From positions 124,001 through 188,000 of the forward strand of contig JADKIA010000004.1 in assembly GCA_016721465.1 (NCBI GenBank): DNA of 64,000 nt. The letters are read 5' to 3'. A program made the translations under genes and the position numbers. The stretch is from Ideonella sp. (GTDB lineage: Bacteria > Pseudomonadota > Gammaproteobacteria > Burkholderiales > Burkholderiaceae_C). The notes under the pieces are model-generated. The model made no database searches, was not told the DNA's origin, and was given only the letters and a program-made list of their open reading frames with translations. How positions within the stretch are numbered: position 1 is the first letter of the stretch; every line of letters begins with the position of its first letter. Shown here one piece after another: positions 47,542 to 58,012 of this stretch.

Positions 47542-48661
47542 CGGTGGCGAGTTGCGCCGTGTCCTGGCGCAACTGATGGTGGAGTGAATCGAACCGGAGT
47601 TGCACCCGACGCGTGCGCGCGCTGTCGTCCAGCCAGGCCAAGGTCTCGCGCGCCATTGCTGCCGGCGTGGCGGCATCCTGGATCAGTTCGGGAACGATGA
47701 ACTCGCGGCTGAGGATGTTGGGCAAACCGAACCAGGGCTGGTAGCTCATGCGCTTCATGCGCTGCCAGTCCAGCCAGGCCAGGTGATAGGTGATCACCAT
47801 CGGTCGCTTCATCAACGCGGCTTCCAGTGTGGCGGTGCCGCTGGCAACCAGGGTGACATCGCAGGCTGCCAACGCCCGGTGGGAGCCGCCTTCGATCAGC
47901 GTGATGGGCACGTCCGGCGCATGCCGCGACAAGGCCGATTGCACCGCTGCCCGCAAGCCCGATGCCACCGGCAAGACAAAGACCAAATGCGGACGCTGGC
48001 CATGCATCATCGCCGCCGCTGCCGCCATGCGCGGCGCGATCTGTGCGATCTCGCGCTTCCGGCTGCCGGGCAGCAGGGCAACGACCTGGTCGGTGGCGGC
48101 GAATCCCAGTTCCGCACGCGCGGCCTCGCGCGGCGGCACAAAGGGAATCGCATCGGCCAATGGGTGACCGACATAGGTGGCCGCGATGCCATGCTGCTTC
48201 AGCAGGGCCGGCTCGAACGGAAAAAGGCATAGCACATGGTCGGCCGCGCGCGCCAGCTTGAGCACGCGGTGGCCCCGCCAGGCCCAGATCGACGGGCAGA
48301 CGAAGTGCACGGTCTTGATACCCGCCTGGCGCAACCGAGTTTCCAGTCCGAAATTGAAGTCGGGCGCATCGATGCCGATGAACGCGGCGGGCCGCTCATC
48401 GATCAGCCGTTCGGCCAGCAGACGGCGTATGCGCAGCAACTCGGGCAAGCGCCCCAGCGCATCGACATAGCCGAACACTGCCAGGCGTTCGTTGGACCAC
48501 CAGGCATCGAAGCCCTGCTCCGCCATGCGGGGGCCGCCGATGCCCGCGGCTTGAAGGGCTGGCCAACGTTCGTGCAGACCTTTCAGCAGCAGGCCGGCGA
48601 GCAGATCCCCAGAGGCCTCCCCGGCCACCATGCCCAGGCGAAGGGCCGTCAGGTCGATCAT
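47513..48661 (-). CDS. lpxB: Lipid-A-disaccharide synthase
   Basis: The 382-residue product is a family 19 glycosyltransferase joining UDP-diacylglucosamine and lipid X. It opens LRLGMVAGEASGDLLAGLLL. Other blocks are FIGIDAPDFNFGLETRLRQAG, VCPSIWAWRGHRVLKL, ALLPGSRKREI and ASGTATLEAAL. It is a peripheral membrane enzyme of lipid A synthesis. It lies 17 bp after lpxA and overlaps rnhB. Confidence 0.96.
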   Translation of the reverse strand: MIDLTALRLGMVAGEASGDLLAGLLLKGLHERWPALQAAGIGGPRMAEQGFDAWWSNERLAVFGYVDALGRLPELLRIRRLLAERLIDERPAAFIGIDAPDFNFGLETRLRQAGIKTVHFVCPSIWAWRGHRVLKLARAADHVLCLFPFEPALLKQHGIAATYVGHPLADAIPFVPPREAARAELGFAATDQVVALLPGSRKREIAQIAPRMAAAAAMMHGQRPHLVFVLPVASGLRAAVQSALSRHAPDVPITLIEGGSHRALAACDVTLVASGTATLEAALMKRPMVITYHLAWLDWQRMKRMSYQPWFGLPNILSREFIVPELIQDAATPAAMARETLAWLDDSARTRRVQLRFDSLHHQLRQDTAQLATDAIAQVIQA

Positions 48662-48678
48662 GGCCGGCGCCGCGGCGC

Positions 48679-49461
48679 TCAGCGCACCAGGCCGCGTGTG
48701 GACGCGCCCAGAAAGCCGAGCATGGCGTCAATGTCGTCGTCGCCGCCCTGGCCCCTGAGCGCAGCGATCTCGAGCTTGGCCTGCTCCAAGGTGAGCGAGG
48801 TGCGGAAGATCAGCTTGTGCATCTGGCGGATCACCGCCATCTGCTCGGCCGTGAAGCCGCGGCGCTTCAGGCCAACCACGTTGACGGCGCGAACGGCGAG
48901 CGGATTGCCATCCACCGTCATGTAAGGCGCCACATCCTGCGCGACATGGCCCTGGAAGCCGATCATCGCGTGCGCGCCCACCTTGACGAACTGGTGCACA
49001 CCCGCCAAGCCACCCACGAACGCCCAGTCGCCAATGTGCACATGACCCGCCAGCGTGGCATTGTTGGCCAGCACGGTGTGGCTGCCCAGGCGCACATCGT
49101 GGGCGATGTGCACGTAGGCCATGATCCAGTTGTCGTCGCCGATGCGGGTGATGCCTTCTTCCTTGCGCGTGCCGGTGTTGAAGGTGCAGAACTCGCGCAC
49201 GGTGTTGCGGTCGCCGATCACCAGCTCGGTGACCTCGCCGTCGTGGCTCATGTCCTGCGGCATGCCGCCGATCGAGCCGAACGGGTAGAAGTGGTTGTCA
49301 CGGCCGATCGTGGTGCGGCCCTGGATTACGCAGTGCGTATCCACGCGGGTGCCTGCGCCGATGCGCACCTGCGCACCGATGACCGCGTAGGGGCCGACCG
49401 TGACCCCGGCATCCAGTTCGGCCGACGGATCGACGATCGCGCTGGGGTGAATGCTGGCCAC
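48679..49461 (-). CDS. lpxA: UDP-N-acetylglucosamine acyltransferase
   Basis: The 260-residue product is a left-handed beta-helix built of hexapeptide repeats from the N-terminus (IHPSAIVDPSAELDAGVTVG). The catalytic His is in the AYVHIAHDVRLGSH region. MTVDGNPLAVRAVNVVGLKR and a C-terminal helical domain follow. It starts lipid A synthesis by adding a 3-hydroxyacyl chain. It is 13 bp after fabZ, with which it competes for acyl-ACP. Confidence 0.96.
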   Translation of the reverse strand: MASIHPSAIVDPSAELDAGVTVGPYAVIGAQVRIGAGTRVDTHCVIQGRTTIGRDNHFYPFGSIGGMPQDMSHDGEVTELVIGDRNTVREFCTFNTGTRKEEGITRIGDDNWIMAYVHIAHDVRLGSHTVLANNATLAGHVHIGDWAFVGGLAGVHQFVKVGAHAMIGFQGHVAQDVAPYMTVDGNPLAVRAVNVVGLKRRGFTAEQMAVIRQMHKLIFRTSLTLEQAKLEIAALRGQGGDDDIDAMLGFLGASTRGLVR

Positions 49462-49474
49462 GCCGTGCCTCGCC

Positions 49475-49927
49475 TCAGGCGATCTTGCGCATCGTGCACA
49501 TCAACTCGGCCTCGCAGGCGGTCTGGCCGTCCACGCTGGCGCGGGTCTTGTACTTGTAGATGCCTGCCTTGGCACGTTCGATCGTGGCTTCCAGGATCAA
49601 CTGATCGCCTGGCTCCACCACCCGCTTGAAGCGGGCACCGTCGATGCCGACGAAGTAGACCACGGTGTCGTCGCCCGGCTCTTCGCCCATCGATTCGAAC
49701 GACAGCAACGCGGCCGTCTGCGCCAGTGCTTCCAGCATCAGCACCCCCGGCATCACCGGGCGATGCGGAAAGTGCCCCCCGAAGAACGGCTCGTTGATGG
49801 TGACGTTCTTCAGTGCCCGAATGAACTTGTCCTTTTCGAGGGCCAGCACACGGTCGACCAGCAGGAACGGGTAGCGGTGCGGCAGCTTCTTCAGGATCTT
49901 GTGGATGTCGAGCACGGGTACGGTCAT
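49475..49927 (-). CDS. fabZ: 3-hydroxyacyl-ACP dehydratase FabZ
   Basis: The 150-residue hot-dog fold enzyme has the catalytic segment GGHFPHRPVMPGVLMLEALAQ (split: the His in GHFPHRPVMPG and Glu in LMLEALAQ). It opens LDIHKILKKLPHRYPFLLVDR. It dehydrates 3-hydroxyacyl-ACP in fatty acid synthesis. The start overlaps the lpxD stop by 4 bp (ATGA), indicating coupled translation. Confidence 0.96.
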   Translation of the reverse strand: MTVPVLDIHKILKKLPHRYPFLLVDRVLALEKDKFIRALKNVTINEPFFGGHFPHRPVMPGVLMLEALAQTAALLSFESMGEEPGDDTVVYFVGIDGARFKRVVEPGDQLILEATIERAKAGIYKYKTRASVDGQTACEAELMCTMRKIA

Positions 49928-50967
49928 GATTTCTTCTCGAGGGCGCGCAAACGCTCGCGCAAGGAGTGCAATTGGCGCAAGGTGGCAGCGTTCTTTTCCC
50001 AGGACGCATTGTCGTCGAAGGGAAACAGGCCGCTGTACTGCCCCGGCTTGAGGATCGAGCGCGTGATCACCGTGGCCGCGGTGACGTGCACGTGGTCCAC
50101 CAGCTCCAAGTGTCCGAGGATGATCGCGCCTCCGCCCGCCGTGCAATGCTTGCCGATCTTTGCACTGCCAGCGATGCCCACGCAGCCGGCGAACGCACAG
50201 TGGTCGCCAATGCGCACGTTGTGGCCAACCTGGATAAGGTTGTCGAACTTGACGCCGTCACCGATCACCGTGTCGTCCAATGCACCCCGGTCGATACAGG
50301 TGTTGGCGCCAATCTCCACATCGTCACCGATGCGCACGGCACCGAGCTGCTCGATCTTTTCCCACTGGCCCTGGTGGGGTGCGAAGCCGAAGCCATCGGC
50401 ACCGATGACCGCACCACTGTGCACGATGCCGCGCTGACCGACGATGCAGCGGTCGCCCAGGGTGACGCGTGCAGCGAGTCGCGTTTGGGCGCCGATATGG
50501 CTGCCTTCGCCCAGGTGCGCATGAGAGCCAACGATGGCGCCAGCCGACACCACCACCCCGGCGCCAACGTAGCAAAAAGCCCCGATGCAGGCCGAGGGAT
50601 CAATCTGCGCGCCGGGCTCGACCACGGCACTGGGGTGAACACCCGCAGCGGCCGCGGCGCGGTGGCGAGCTGCCCACCAACGTGTCAGCCGCGCATGGTA
50701 GAGGTAGGGGTCGTCGGTGACGATGGTCGCGCCGCGGGCCAAGGCCAACTCGCGCATGGCCGGTGCCACGATGACGCAAGCTGCTGTCGTGGTGGCCAAC
50801 TGCGAGGCATAGCGCGGGTGGGCAAGGAAGCCCAGGGCCTGTGCGTCGGCCGACTCCAACGGAGCCAGCCGGCTGATCACAATCCCGGGATCCCCGATCA
50901 GTTCCCCGCCCAACGCGCCAACGACATCGGCCAGCCGCACCGCTGGCGGCGTGGCCGACGGCATCAT
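49924..50967 (-). CDS. lpxD: UDP-3-O-acylglucosamine N-acyltransferase
   Basis: The product is 347 residues. The N-terminal uridine-binding domain (VRLADVVGALGGELIGD) precedes a long hexapeptide beta-helix (GVHPSAVVEPGAQIDPSA, then IGADGFGFAPHQGQWEKIEQ). The C-terminal helix is SLRERLRALEKKS. It adds the second acyl chain in lipid A synthesis. The start shares one base with the skp stop. Confidence 0.96.
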   Translation of the reverse strand: MMPSATPPAVRLADVVGALGGELIGDPGIVISRLAPLESADAQALGFLAHPRYASQLATTTAACVIVAPAMRELALARGATIVTDDPYLYHARLTRWWAARHRAAAAAGVHPSAVVEPGAQIDPSACIGAFCYVGAGVVVSAGAIVGSHAHLGEGSHIGAQTRLAARVTLGDRCIVGQRGIVHSGAVIGADGFGFAPHQGQWEKIEQLGAVRIGDDVEIGANTCIDRGALDDTVIGDGVKFDNLIQVGHNVRIGDHCAFAGCVGIAGSAKIGKHCTAGGGAIILGHLELVDHVHVTAATVITRSILKPGQYSGLFPFDDNASWEKNAATLRQLHSLRERLRALEKKS

Positions 50968-51485
50968 CAGCGCGCGGCCGGCGCCGCGTTCAGCGCCTTG
51001 ATCACCTTTTCGGTGATGTCCACTTTGGCGCTGGCAAACACGACATCCTGCAGGATGACATCGTATTTCTCGCTGTCAAAGATCTGCTTGATGACCTTGT
51101 TCGCGCGCTCCACCAGCGAGGCAGTCTCTTCGTTGCGACGCTGGTTCAGGTCTTCCTGGAACTCACGCTGCTTGCGCTGCAAGTCGCGGTCCTGCTCGAC
51201 CAACTCGCGCTGACGTCGGGTGCGCTCGGCCTCCGGCAAGGTGGGTGCGTCCTTGTCGAGCTTGTCGGCAGCAGCCTTGAGCTTGGCGCCCTGGTCGGCC
51301 AGGTCTTTCTGGCGCTTCATGAAGTCGGACTCCATGCGCGCCAACGCCGCCTTGGCGGGCGTGGCTTCACGCAGTACCCGCTCGCTGTTGACATAGCCGA
51401 TCTTCAATTCCTGGGCCATCACCGCAGTGCTGGCTGCCAGCGCGATGCTGGCCAGGACAAGGGACTTGAGCAACTTGGTGATCAT
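50967..51485 (-). CDS. skp: OmpH/Skp family periplasmic chaperone
   Basis: The product is 172 residues. The signal peptide MITKLLKSLVLASIALAAS ends at about residue 24 (AVMA-QELKIGY). The mature protein is a long coiled-coil with Lys, Glu and Arg-rich tentacles. VILQDVVFASAKVDITEKVI near the C-terminus is the conserved base. It carries unfolded outer-membrane proteins to the BAM complex encoded upstream. It shares one base with bamA. Confidence 0.93.
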   Translation of the reverse strand: MITKLLKSLVLASIALAASTAVMAQELKIGYVNSERVLREATPAKAALARMESDFMKRQKDLADQGAKLKAAADKLDKDAPTLPEAERTRRQRELVEQDRDLQRKQREFQEDLNQRRNEETASLVERANKVIKQIFDSEKYDVILQDVVFASAKVDITEKVIKALNAAPAAR

Positions 51486-53797
51486 CAGAACGCGGTCCCG
51501 ATCTGGAATTGGAAACGTTGGATTCTATCCGTCGGCTGGCTGCGCAAGGGCACGCCCCAACTCAGTTTCAACGGACCCACGGGCGAAATCCAGGACAAAC
51601 CCAAACCCGCCGACGACCGCAAGCTGGAGGCATTGATGCGCTCGCCCTCGCGCCACACGTTGCCGGCATCGGCAAATGCGAAGATGCGCAGCGACTTGTC
51701 ATTGCCGGTGCCGGGCACCGGGAAATACAACTCGCTGTTGAAGTTCAGGCGGCTCGCACCACCGATGTAGGCGCCGGTCGGGTCGATCACGCCAAGCGAG
51801 CCCTGTTCAAACACCCGCACCGAGCCCAAGCCACCACCGTAGAAGTTCTTGAACACGGGATAGGGGCGACCGCCGAGGCCCTTGCCGTAGCCCAGCTCGC
51901 CATTGACCATCAAGGTCATCTTGCTCCACACCGGAAAGTACTGCTGGTACTGCAGGTTGGAGCGCAGATAGCGCACGTCACCGGCCGCGCTCCATTCCAG
52001 ATTGACGCGCTGGAACTTGCCTGCGGACGGGGTCAGGGCGCTGTCACGCTGGTCACGCGCCCACCCAACGGTCAAAGGCAGCGACGTGCTGGTGGGCCCA
52101 TAGCGGAAGCGATAGTCGAAATACTGGTTTGGAATGCCGGCCGTGGCACCGATGTTGGTCTGCTCCAGACCGACGCCAAAGAACACGGTGTCGTATTCCG
52201 TGAACGGCACACCGAACCGGACAGAACCGCCCGGATTGGTGATCTGGTATTGGTCGCCCAAGCTGTTGTATGGCCGGGACGTTCGATAGAACAGATCGAT
52301 CGAGCGCGAGATGCCGTCGACCGTGAAATACGGGTCGACGCTGCTGAACACCAAGCTGCGCTGGTACTTGCTGGTGTTGACCTCGACACCGAGGTAGTTG
52401 CCCGAGCCAAAGACATTGTCCTGTTTGATCGAGGCCGCGATGGCGAACTTGTCCGTCTGCGAAAAGGTCAGGCCCAGTTGCAGGTTGCCGGTGGGCTTTT
52501 CGGTGACACCGACGACCAAGTCCACCTGGTCGGGCGAATTGGCCACTTCGTTGGTGTCGACGCCGACGTCCTTGAAGTAGCCCAGGCGATCCACCCGCTC
52601 GCGTGACAGCTTGATGCGCTGCCCGTCGTACCAGGACGATTCCAGCTGGCGAAACTCGCGACGCACCACCTCGTCGCGGGTGCGGGTGTTGCCCGCCACG
52701 TCGATGCGCCGCACGTAGACGCGACGTTGCGGCTCGGCCACCAGCGTCAATGCAACCTGCCCGGTCTCGCGATCGATCTCGGGCTTGGCCTCGACCCGCG
52801 CGAAAGCGTAGCCATAGATCCCGAACCGGTCGGTGAAGGCCTTGGTGGTGTTCGTCACCTCTGCCGCACGGTAGGGCTGCCCCGGACGGATGAAGACCAA
52901 GTTGCGGAATTCGTCGTCCTTTCCCAGGAAATCGCCCTGCAGCTTGACCGCGGTGACCACGTAGGGCTGGCCCTCCTGCACCGTGATGGTGATGGAGATG
53001 TCCTGCTTGTCCGGCGAGATCGTGACCTGGGTCGACGTGATGTTGAATTCGAGGTAGCCGCGGTTCAGGTAGTGGGTGCGGATCGTCTCGAGATCGGCGT
53101 TCAGCTTGGCGCGCGAATAGCGGTCGTTCTTGGTGTACCAGGTGAGCCAGCCGCCCGGTGTCAGATCCATCAGGTCCTTCAACGTCGACTCGCTGAATGC
53201 CTTCGCGCCGATGATGTGGATGTCGCTGATCTTGGCTGCATCGCCTTCGGTCATCGTGAAGGTGACATTCACCCTATTGCGCTCGGTGGGAGTGATCGTG
53301 GTCACCACTTCGGCGCCGTACAGGCTGCGAGACAGGTACTGACGCTTGATTTCCTGTTCAGCCCGATCGATGAGCGCCTTGTCAAAGGGCAGGCTCTCTC
53401 CGATGCCAGCGTCCTTGAGGGACTTGACCAGAATGTCCTTGTCGAATTCCTTCAACCCGACGAAAGTGACCGACTGGATCACCGGCCGCTCTTCAACGAT
53501 GACGATGGCCACCTTGCCATCCAGTTCGATGCGCACGTCCTTGAACAGTCCGGTCGCGAACAGGGCCCGCAACGCGGCCGCGGCCTTGTCGTCGGTGTAG
53601 GTGTCGCCCACCCGGAACGGCAGAGCGGCGAACACGGTGCCCGGGTCTGTCCGTTGCAGGCCTTCCACACGGATGTCTGACAGGACAAAGGGGTCGGCCG
53701 CGAACACTGTCACCGGCGCCAGTGTGGCCAGCAGTGCCGCGACAGCCACCACAGCAGCTGCAGGACGGAACAGACTCGTCGAAGGAAGAGGGATCAT
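51485..53797 (-). CDS. bamA: Outer membrane protein assembly factor BamA
   Basis: The product is 770 residues. A signal peptide ends near residue 34 (PVTVFA-ADPFVLS). Five POTRA domains follow (the first opens FVLSDIRVEGLQRTDPG), then a 16-strand beta-barrel ending in the aromatic signature FQIGTAF. NFYGGGLGSVRVFEQGSLG lies in the barrel's conserved region. It is the core insertase for outer-membrane proteins. It is flanked by rseP and skp, the usual order. Confidence 0.97.
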   Translation of the reverse strand: MIPLPSTSLFRPAAAVVAVAALLATLAPVTVFAADPFVLSDIRVEGLQRTDPGTVFAALPFRVGDTYTDDKAAAALRALFATGLFKDVRIELDGKVAIVIVEERPVIQSVTFVGLKEFDKDILVKSLKDAGIGESLPFDKALIDRAEQEIKRQYLSRSLYGAEVVTTITPTERNRVNVTFTMTEGDAAKISDIHIIGAKAFSESTLKDLMDLTPGGWLTWYTKNDRYSRAKLNADLETIRTHYLNRGYLEFNITSTQVTISPDKQDISITITVQEGQPYVVTAVKLQGDFLGKDDEFRNLVFIRPGQPYRAAEVTNTTKAFTDRFGIYGYAFARVEAKPEIDRETGQVALTLVAEPQRRVYVRRIDVAGNTRTRDEVVRREFRQLESSWYDGQRIKLSRERVDRLGYFKDVGVDTNEVANSPDQVDLVVGVTEKPTGNLQLGLTFSQTDKFAIAASIKQDNVFGSGNYLGVEVNTSKYQRSLVFSSVDPYFTVDGISRSIDLFYRTSRPYNSLGDQYQITNPGGSVRFGVPFTEYDTVFFGVGLEQTNIGATAGIPNQYFDYRFRYGPTSTSLPLTVGWARDQRDSALTPSAGKFQRVNLEWSAAGDVRYLRSNLQYQQYFPVWSKMTLMVNGELGYGKGLGGRPYPVFKNFYGGGLGSVRVFEQGSLGVIDPTGAYIGGASRLNFNSELYFPVPGTGNDKSLRIFAFADAGNVWREGERINASSLRSSAGLGLSWISPVGPLKLSWGVPLRSQPTDRIQRFQFQIGTAF

Positions 53798-53806
53798 GGG
53801 GGAGAT

Positions 53807-55183
53807 TCAGTGCAAGCCCAGCAATCGGGCCACGTCGTTGAAGAGGGCCACGGACATCATCGCCAGAAGCACCGCGATGCCGCCACGCTGCAAGCGCGCA
53901 AGCCACAGGTCCGAGACCGGGCGCCCGGTCAAACCCTCGAAAAGATAATACATCAGGTGTCCACCGTCGAGCATGGGCAGCGGCATCAGGTTCAATACAC
54001 CGAGACTCACGCTCACGAGCGCCAGGAATCCGAGGTAATAGACCAATCCCTGGTTGGCCGATTGCCCGGCGTATTCAGCAATCGACAAGGGGCCACTGAG
54101 GTTTCGAACCGAAGCCTGCCCGACCAGCATGCGATAGAGCATGCGCACGGACAGAGCGGAAACTTCCCAGGTACGTTCCGCACCGCGAACCAGTCCCTCG
54201 ATGGGCCCGAGGCGCACATTGACCATGGCCGGTGGCTGACCGATGTAGGCATCCACCCGCCCGATCGACTTGTCGCCTTCCTGGACAATCCGTGGCGAGA
54301 CCAGCATTTCAATGGTCTGCCCGCTGCGGTCGACCTGCCAAGTCATCGGCACACGCCTGGCATCGGCGCCAGAACCAGCGACGCGGATGCGCTCCCGCAG
54401 CGTTTGCGCGTCGGCCACGGACAGGCCATCGACCCGCAGCACCCGGTCACCCTTGCGCAGGCCCGCCTTGGACGCAGGCCCGTCGGCCTTGACCTCGCCC
54501 ATCACCGGTTCGCTGTAGGGCTGGCCGATGCCAATGCGCCGCACGGTGTCGGCATCGATCTGCTGGCCTTCCAATTGCTCCAAAGCCAGGCGCACTTCGC
54601 GACGACCTCCGCCGCTGAGATCGGTCACGGCCAAGGCCAGGCTTTGCCCTTGCAGCGCGTGCTGCGTCAGTTGCCATCGCAAATCGCCAATGGAGCGGAC
54701 GTCTTTCCACTGCCCGTCCGAGCCTTGCCAGGCCTGCACCCAGTCGCCCGCTCGCAGTCCGACGGCTTCGGCCATGCTGCGCGCTGGCGGCGCGGCCAGC
54801 ACGGCCTTTGGTTCGTCGATACCGATCCAGTGGGCCGACGCATACAGCAGCACGGCCAGCAACAGGTTGGCCAAGGGCCCGGCAACGACGATGGCTGCCC
54901 GCTGCCACAGCGCCTTGCGATTGAAGGCCTGCGCCAATTGGGCGGCCGGGACATCGCCTTCTCGTTCATCCAGCATGCGCACATAGCCACCCAGCGGCAA
55001 TGCGCAAACCACGAACTCGGTATGGTCTGCCGTGGCCTGGCGCCGCCAAATCACACGCCCGAAGCCTACCGAAAATCGCAGCACCTTCACGCCGCACGCC
55101 ACCGCCACGCGGTAGTGCCCGTACTCGTGAACGACCACCAGGACGCCCAAGGTGAGCAGGAAAGCAGCCACCGTGGTCATCAT
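53807..55183 (-). CDS. rseP: Site-2 zinc metalloprotease RseP
   Basis: The product is 458 residues from MMTTVAAFLLTLGVLVVV. The zinc motif HEYGH is in the first helix. Two PDZ-like regions lie in the periplasmic part (GLRAGDWVQAW, KAGLRKGDRVLRVDGL). The C-terminal LPMLDGGHLMYYLFEGLTG is the third conserved element. It cleaves anti-sigma-E within the membrane during envelope stress. The start overlaps the dxr stop by 4 bp (ATGA). Confidence 0.95.
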   Translation of the reverse strand: MMTTVAAFLLTLGVLVVVHEYGHYRVAVACGVKVLRFSVGFGRVIWRRQATADHTEFVVCALPLGGYVRMLDEREGDVPAAQLAQAFNRKALWQRAAIVVAGPLANLLLAVLLYASAHWIGIDEPKAVLAAPPARSMAEAVGLRAGDWVQAWQGSDGQWKDVRSIGDLRWQLTQHALQGQSLALAVTDLSGGGRREVRLALEQLEGQQIDADTVRRIGIGQPYSEPVMGEVKADGPASKAGLRKGDRVLRVDGLSVADAQTLRERIRVAGSGADARRVPMTWQVDRSGQTIEMLVSPRIVQEGDKSIGRVDAYIGQPPAMVNVRLGPIEGLVRGAERTWEVSALSVRMLYRMLVGQASVRNLSGPLSIAEYAGQSANQGLVYYLGFLALVSVSLGVLNLMPLPMLDGGHLMYYLFEGLTGRPVSDLWLARLQRGGIAVLLAMMSVALFNDVARLLGLH

Positions 55184-56367
55184 CGCGAGCACTCCGCCAC
55201 ACACTGCGCTGCAGACCGTCTGGATCGGGCATCCAATGCCAGCAAGCCGTCCAGCGAAGTCACTTCACCCGGATCGGGCAACACGCTCTCGACCGTGTGC
55301 GCATTGACACGATGGATGTCGGTGAAGCGGATGCGTCTTTCGAGGAATGCAGCCACGGCAACCTCGTTCGCCGCATTGAGCACGGCCGTGGCGCCCTCCG
55401 CGCTGTTCAGTGCGCCATAGGCCAGCCCCAGTCCCGGAAAGCGCACGTGGTCGGCTGGCTCGAAAGTCAGCGCCCTCAACGAGAGAAAGTCCAGTCGGCT
55501 CGCGCCGGATTCCACCCGCTCCGGGTGAGCCAGCCCCACCGCGATGGGGACTTTCATGTCGGGCGTGCCCATTTGCGCCAACACGGATTCGTCGCGACAC
55601 ACCACCATCGAGTGGATGATGCTTTGCGGATGGAGCACCACCCGAATGCGCTCCGGGGTGAGATCGAACAGCCAGCGCGCTTCGATCACTTCCAGTCCCT
55701 TGTTCATCATCGTCGCCGAGTCCACCGAGATCTTCGGGCCCATCACCCAGTTCGGGTGAGCGCAGGCCTGCTCGGGCGTGACCTCGTGCAGGGACTCCGG
55801 ATCCCGGGTGCGAAATGGCCCACCTGAGGCCGTGAGCACGATGTGATCGATGCGTTGCGCCCAGGCGCTGCGATCGTCTGGCAGGCACTGGAAGATGGCC
55901 GAGTGCTCGCTGTCGATGGGCAGCAAAGCCGCACCGCCCGACCGCACCGCGTCCATGAACAAGCGGCCGCCGACGACCAGGGCCTCCTTGTTCGCGAGCA
56001 GCAGCCGCTTGCCGGACCGCGCGGCCGCCAGGCAAGGCGCCAGGCCAGCCGCCCCGACGATGGCCGCCATCACCGAATCGACCTCCGTGTGTTCTGCCAG
56101 TTGCACCAAAGCGGCCGCGCCATGCAATACCTCGGTGCGAACGCCTTCCGATTGCAGCCTGCGTTGCGCGTGCAGCGCATCGTCGGCGCTGGCCAACACG
56201 GCAAAGCGTGGCCGCCATTGGCGGCACTGGGCCACGAGTTCATCGACACGCCGGTGTGCGCTCAAGGCAAACACCTCGTAGCGGTCCGGGTGGCGCTGCA
56301 CCACTTCGAGCGTGCTCATGCCCACGGAGCCCGTCGAACCGAGGATGCAAACGCGCTGACGGTTCAT
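55180..56367 (-). CDS. dxr: 1-deoxy-D-xylulose-5-phosphate reductoisomerase
   Basis: The product is 395 residues. The NADPH site is ILGSTGSVGMSTLEVVQRHP. LLANKEALVVGG and GPKISVDSATMMNKGLEVIEA bind metal and substrate. It forms MEP in isoprenoid synthesis, which feeds the undecaprenyl carrier made by the uppS product in the same run. It is 15 bp after cdsA. Confidence 0.97.
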   Translation of the reverse strand: MNRQRVCILGSTGSVGMSTLEVVQRHPDRYEVFALSAHRRVDELVAQCRQWRPRFAVLASADDALHAQRRLQSEGVRTEVLHGAAALVQLAEHTEVDSVMAAIVGAAGLAPCLAAARSGKRLLLANKEALVVGGRLFMDAVRSGGAALLPIDSEHSAIFQCLPDDRSAWAQRIDHIVLTASGGPFRTRDPESLHEVTPEQACAHPNWVMGPKISVDSATMMNKGLEVIEARWLFDLTPERIRVVLHPQSIIHSMVVCRDESVLAQMGTPDMKVPIAVGLAHPERVESGASRLDFLSLRALTFEPADHVRFPGLGLAYGALNSAEGATAVLNAANEVAVAAFLERRIRFTDIHRVNAHTVESVLPDPGEVTSLDGLLALDARSRRSAAQCVAECSR

Positions 56368-56382
56368 GGATGGGTCACCAAG

Positions 56383-57222
56383 TCACCACTGGGTCAGGGC
56401 CATGGCCACGGGCAACACCGGCAGCAGTGCATCCACGCGATCCAGGACCCCGCCATGCCCTGGCAAGAGCTGGCTTGAATCCTTGGCGCCGGCCGCACGT
56501 TTGACCAAAGACTCGAACAGGTCGCCGACCACGCTCAATGCGGTCAGCCCTGGCAGGCACACCAGCAGGCCCAGCAAGCCCCAGCGCTGATGCAGCACAG
56601 CGAAGACACTGGGCGATGCATCGGGCCAATGTCGCTCCATCGCCATCCATGCAAACGCCAATGCGAACACCCCCAGCGCACCGCTGTACACGCCTTCCCA
56701 GCTCTTGCCTGGGCTGATGGTTGGCGCCAGCTTGCGCCGGCCAAACGCACGCCCGCCAAAGTAAGCGGCGATGTCGGCCGTCCAGACAATGCACATGATC
56801 GACAAGAGGAAGTTGACGCCAATGGCCCGGCCACGCGCCATGGCCAGCCAAGCCAGCCACAGCAGCAGCAGACCCAGCAACAGCCGCAAGTAGGACGGCA
56901 AGCGAGGCCAACCGACCGGGCCCATGCGCAGGGCCGCCGCACCCCCGATGACCCAGCCGCCGAGGGCAAGCCACCACAACGGAGCCAAGGCCTGCGACTG
57001 CGTCACCAGGCCCGTGGCCAGCCAGCACGCCAGCCCCAAGGCCAGCCCGCAGCCCATGGCGACGGCCTTGCCGACAAAGCCATTCAAGCGTGCCCATTCC
57101 CAGCCTGCGGCACCAATCATGGCCAAGGTGAGCATCTGAAATGGCAATGGATTGGCCGCGAACAAGGCGGGCAAGAGAAGGGCCAGAAGCACGATGGCCG
57201 TGACGATTCGTTGGCCGAGCAT
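56383..57222 (-). CDS. cdsA: Phosphatidate cytidylyltransferase
   Basis: The product is 279 residues from MLGQRIVTAIVLLALLLP. It has about eight membrane helices and the CTP-transferase signature near the C-terminus (DLFESLVKRAAGAKDSSQLL then PGHGGVLDRVDAL). It makes CDP-diacylglycerol for phospholipids at the inner membrane. It lies 16 bp after uppS. Confidence 0.95.
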   Translation of the reverse strand: MLGQRIVTAIVLLALLLPALFAANPLPFQMLTLAMIGAAGWEWARLNGFVGKAVAMGCGLALGLACWLATGLVTQSQALAPLWWLALGGWVIGGAAALRMGPVGWPRLPSYLRLLLGLLLLWLAWLAMARGRAIGVNFLLSIMCIVWTADIAAYFGGRAFGRRKLAPTISPGKSWEGVYSGALGVFALAFAWMAMERHWPDASPSVFAVLHQRWGLLGLLVCLPGLTALSVVGDLFESLVKRAAGAKDSSQLLPGHGGVLDRVDALLPVLPVAMALTQW

Positions 57223-57238
57223 TTGGTGTTGCCTCGCG

Positions 57239-57970
<732 letters not shown>

Positions 57971-58012
57971 GGGCTGCGCTCGGTGCCGCGTTGAATGGAT
58001 GGCGGCGCAGTG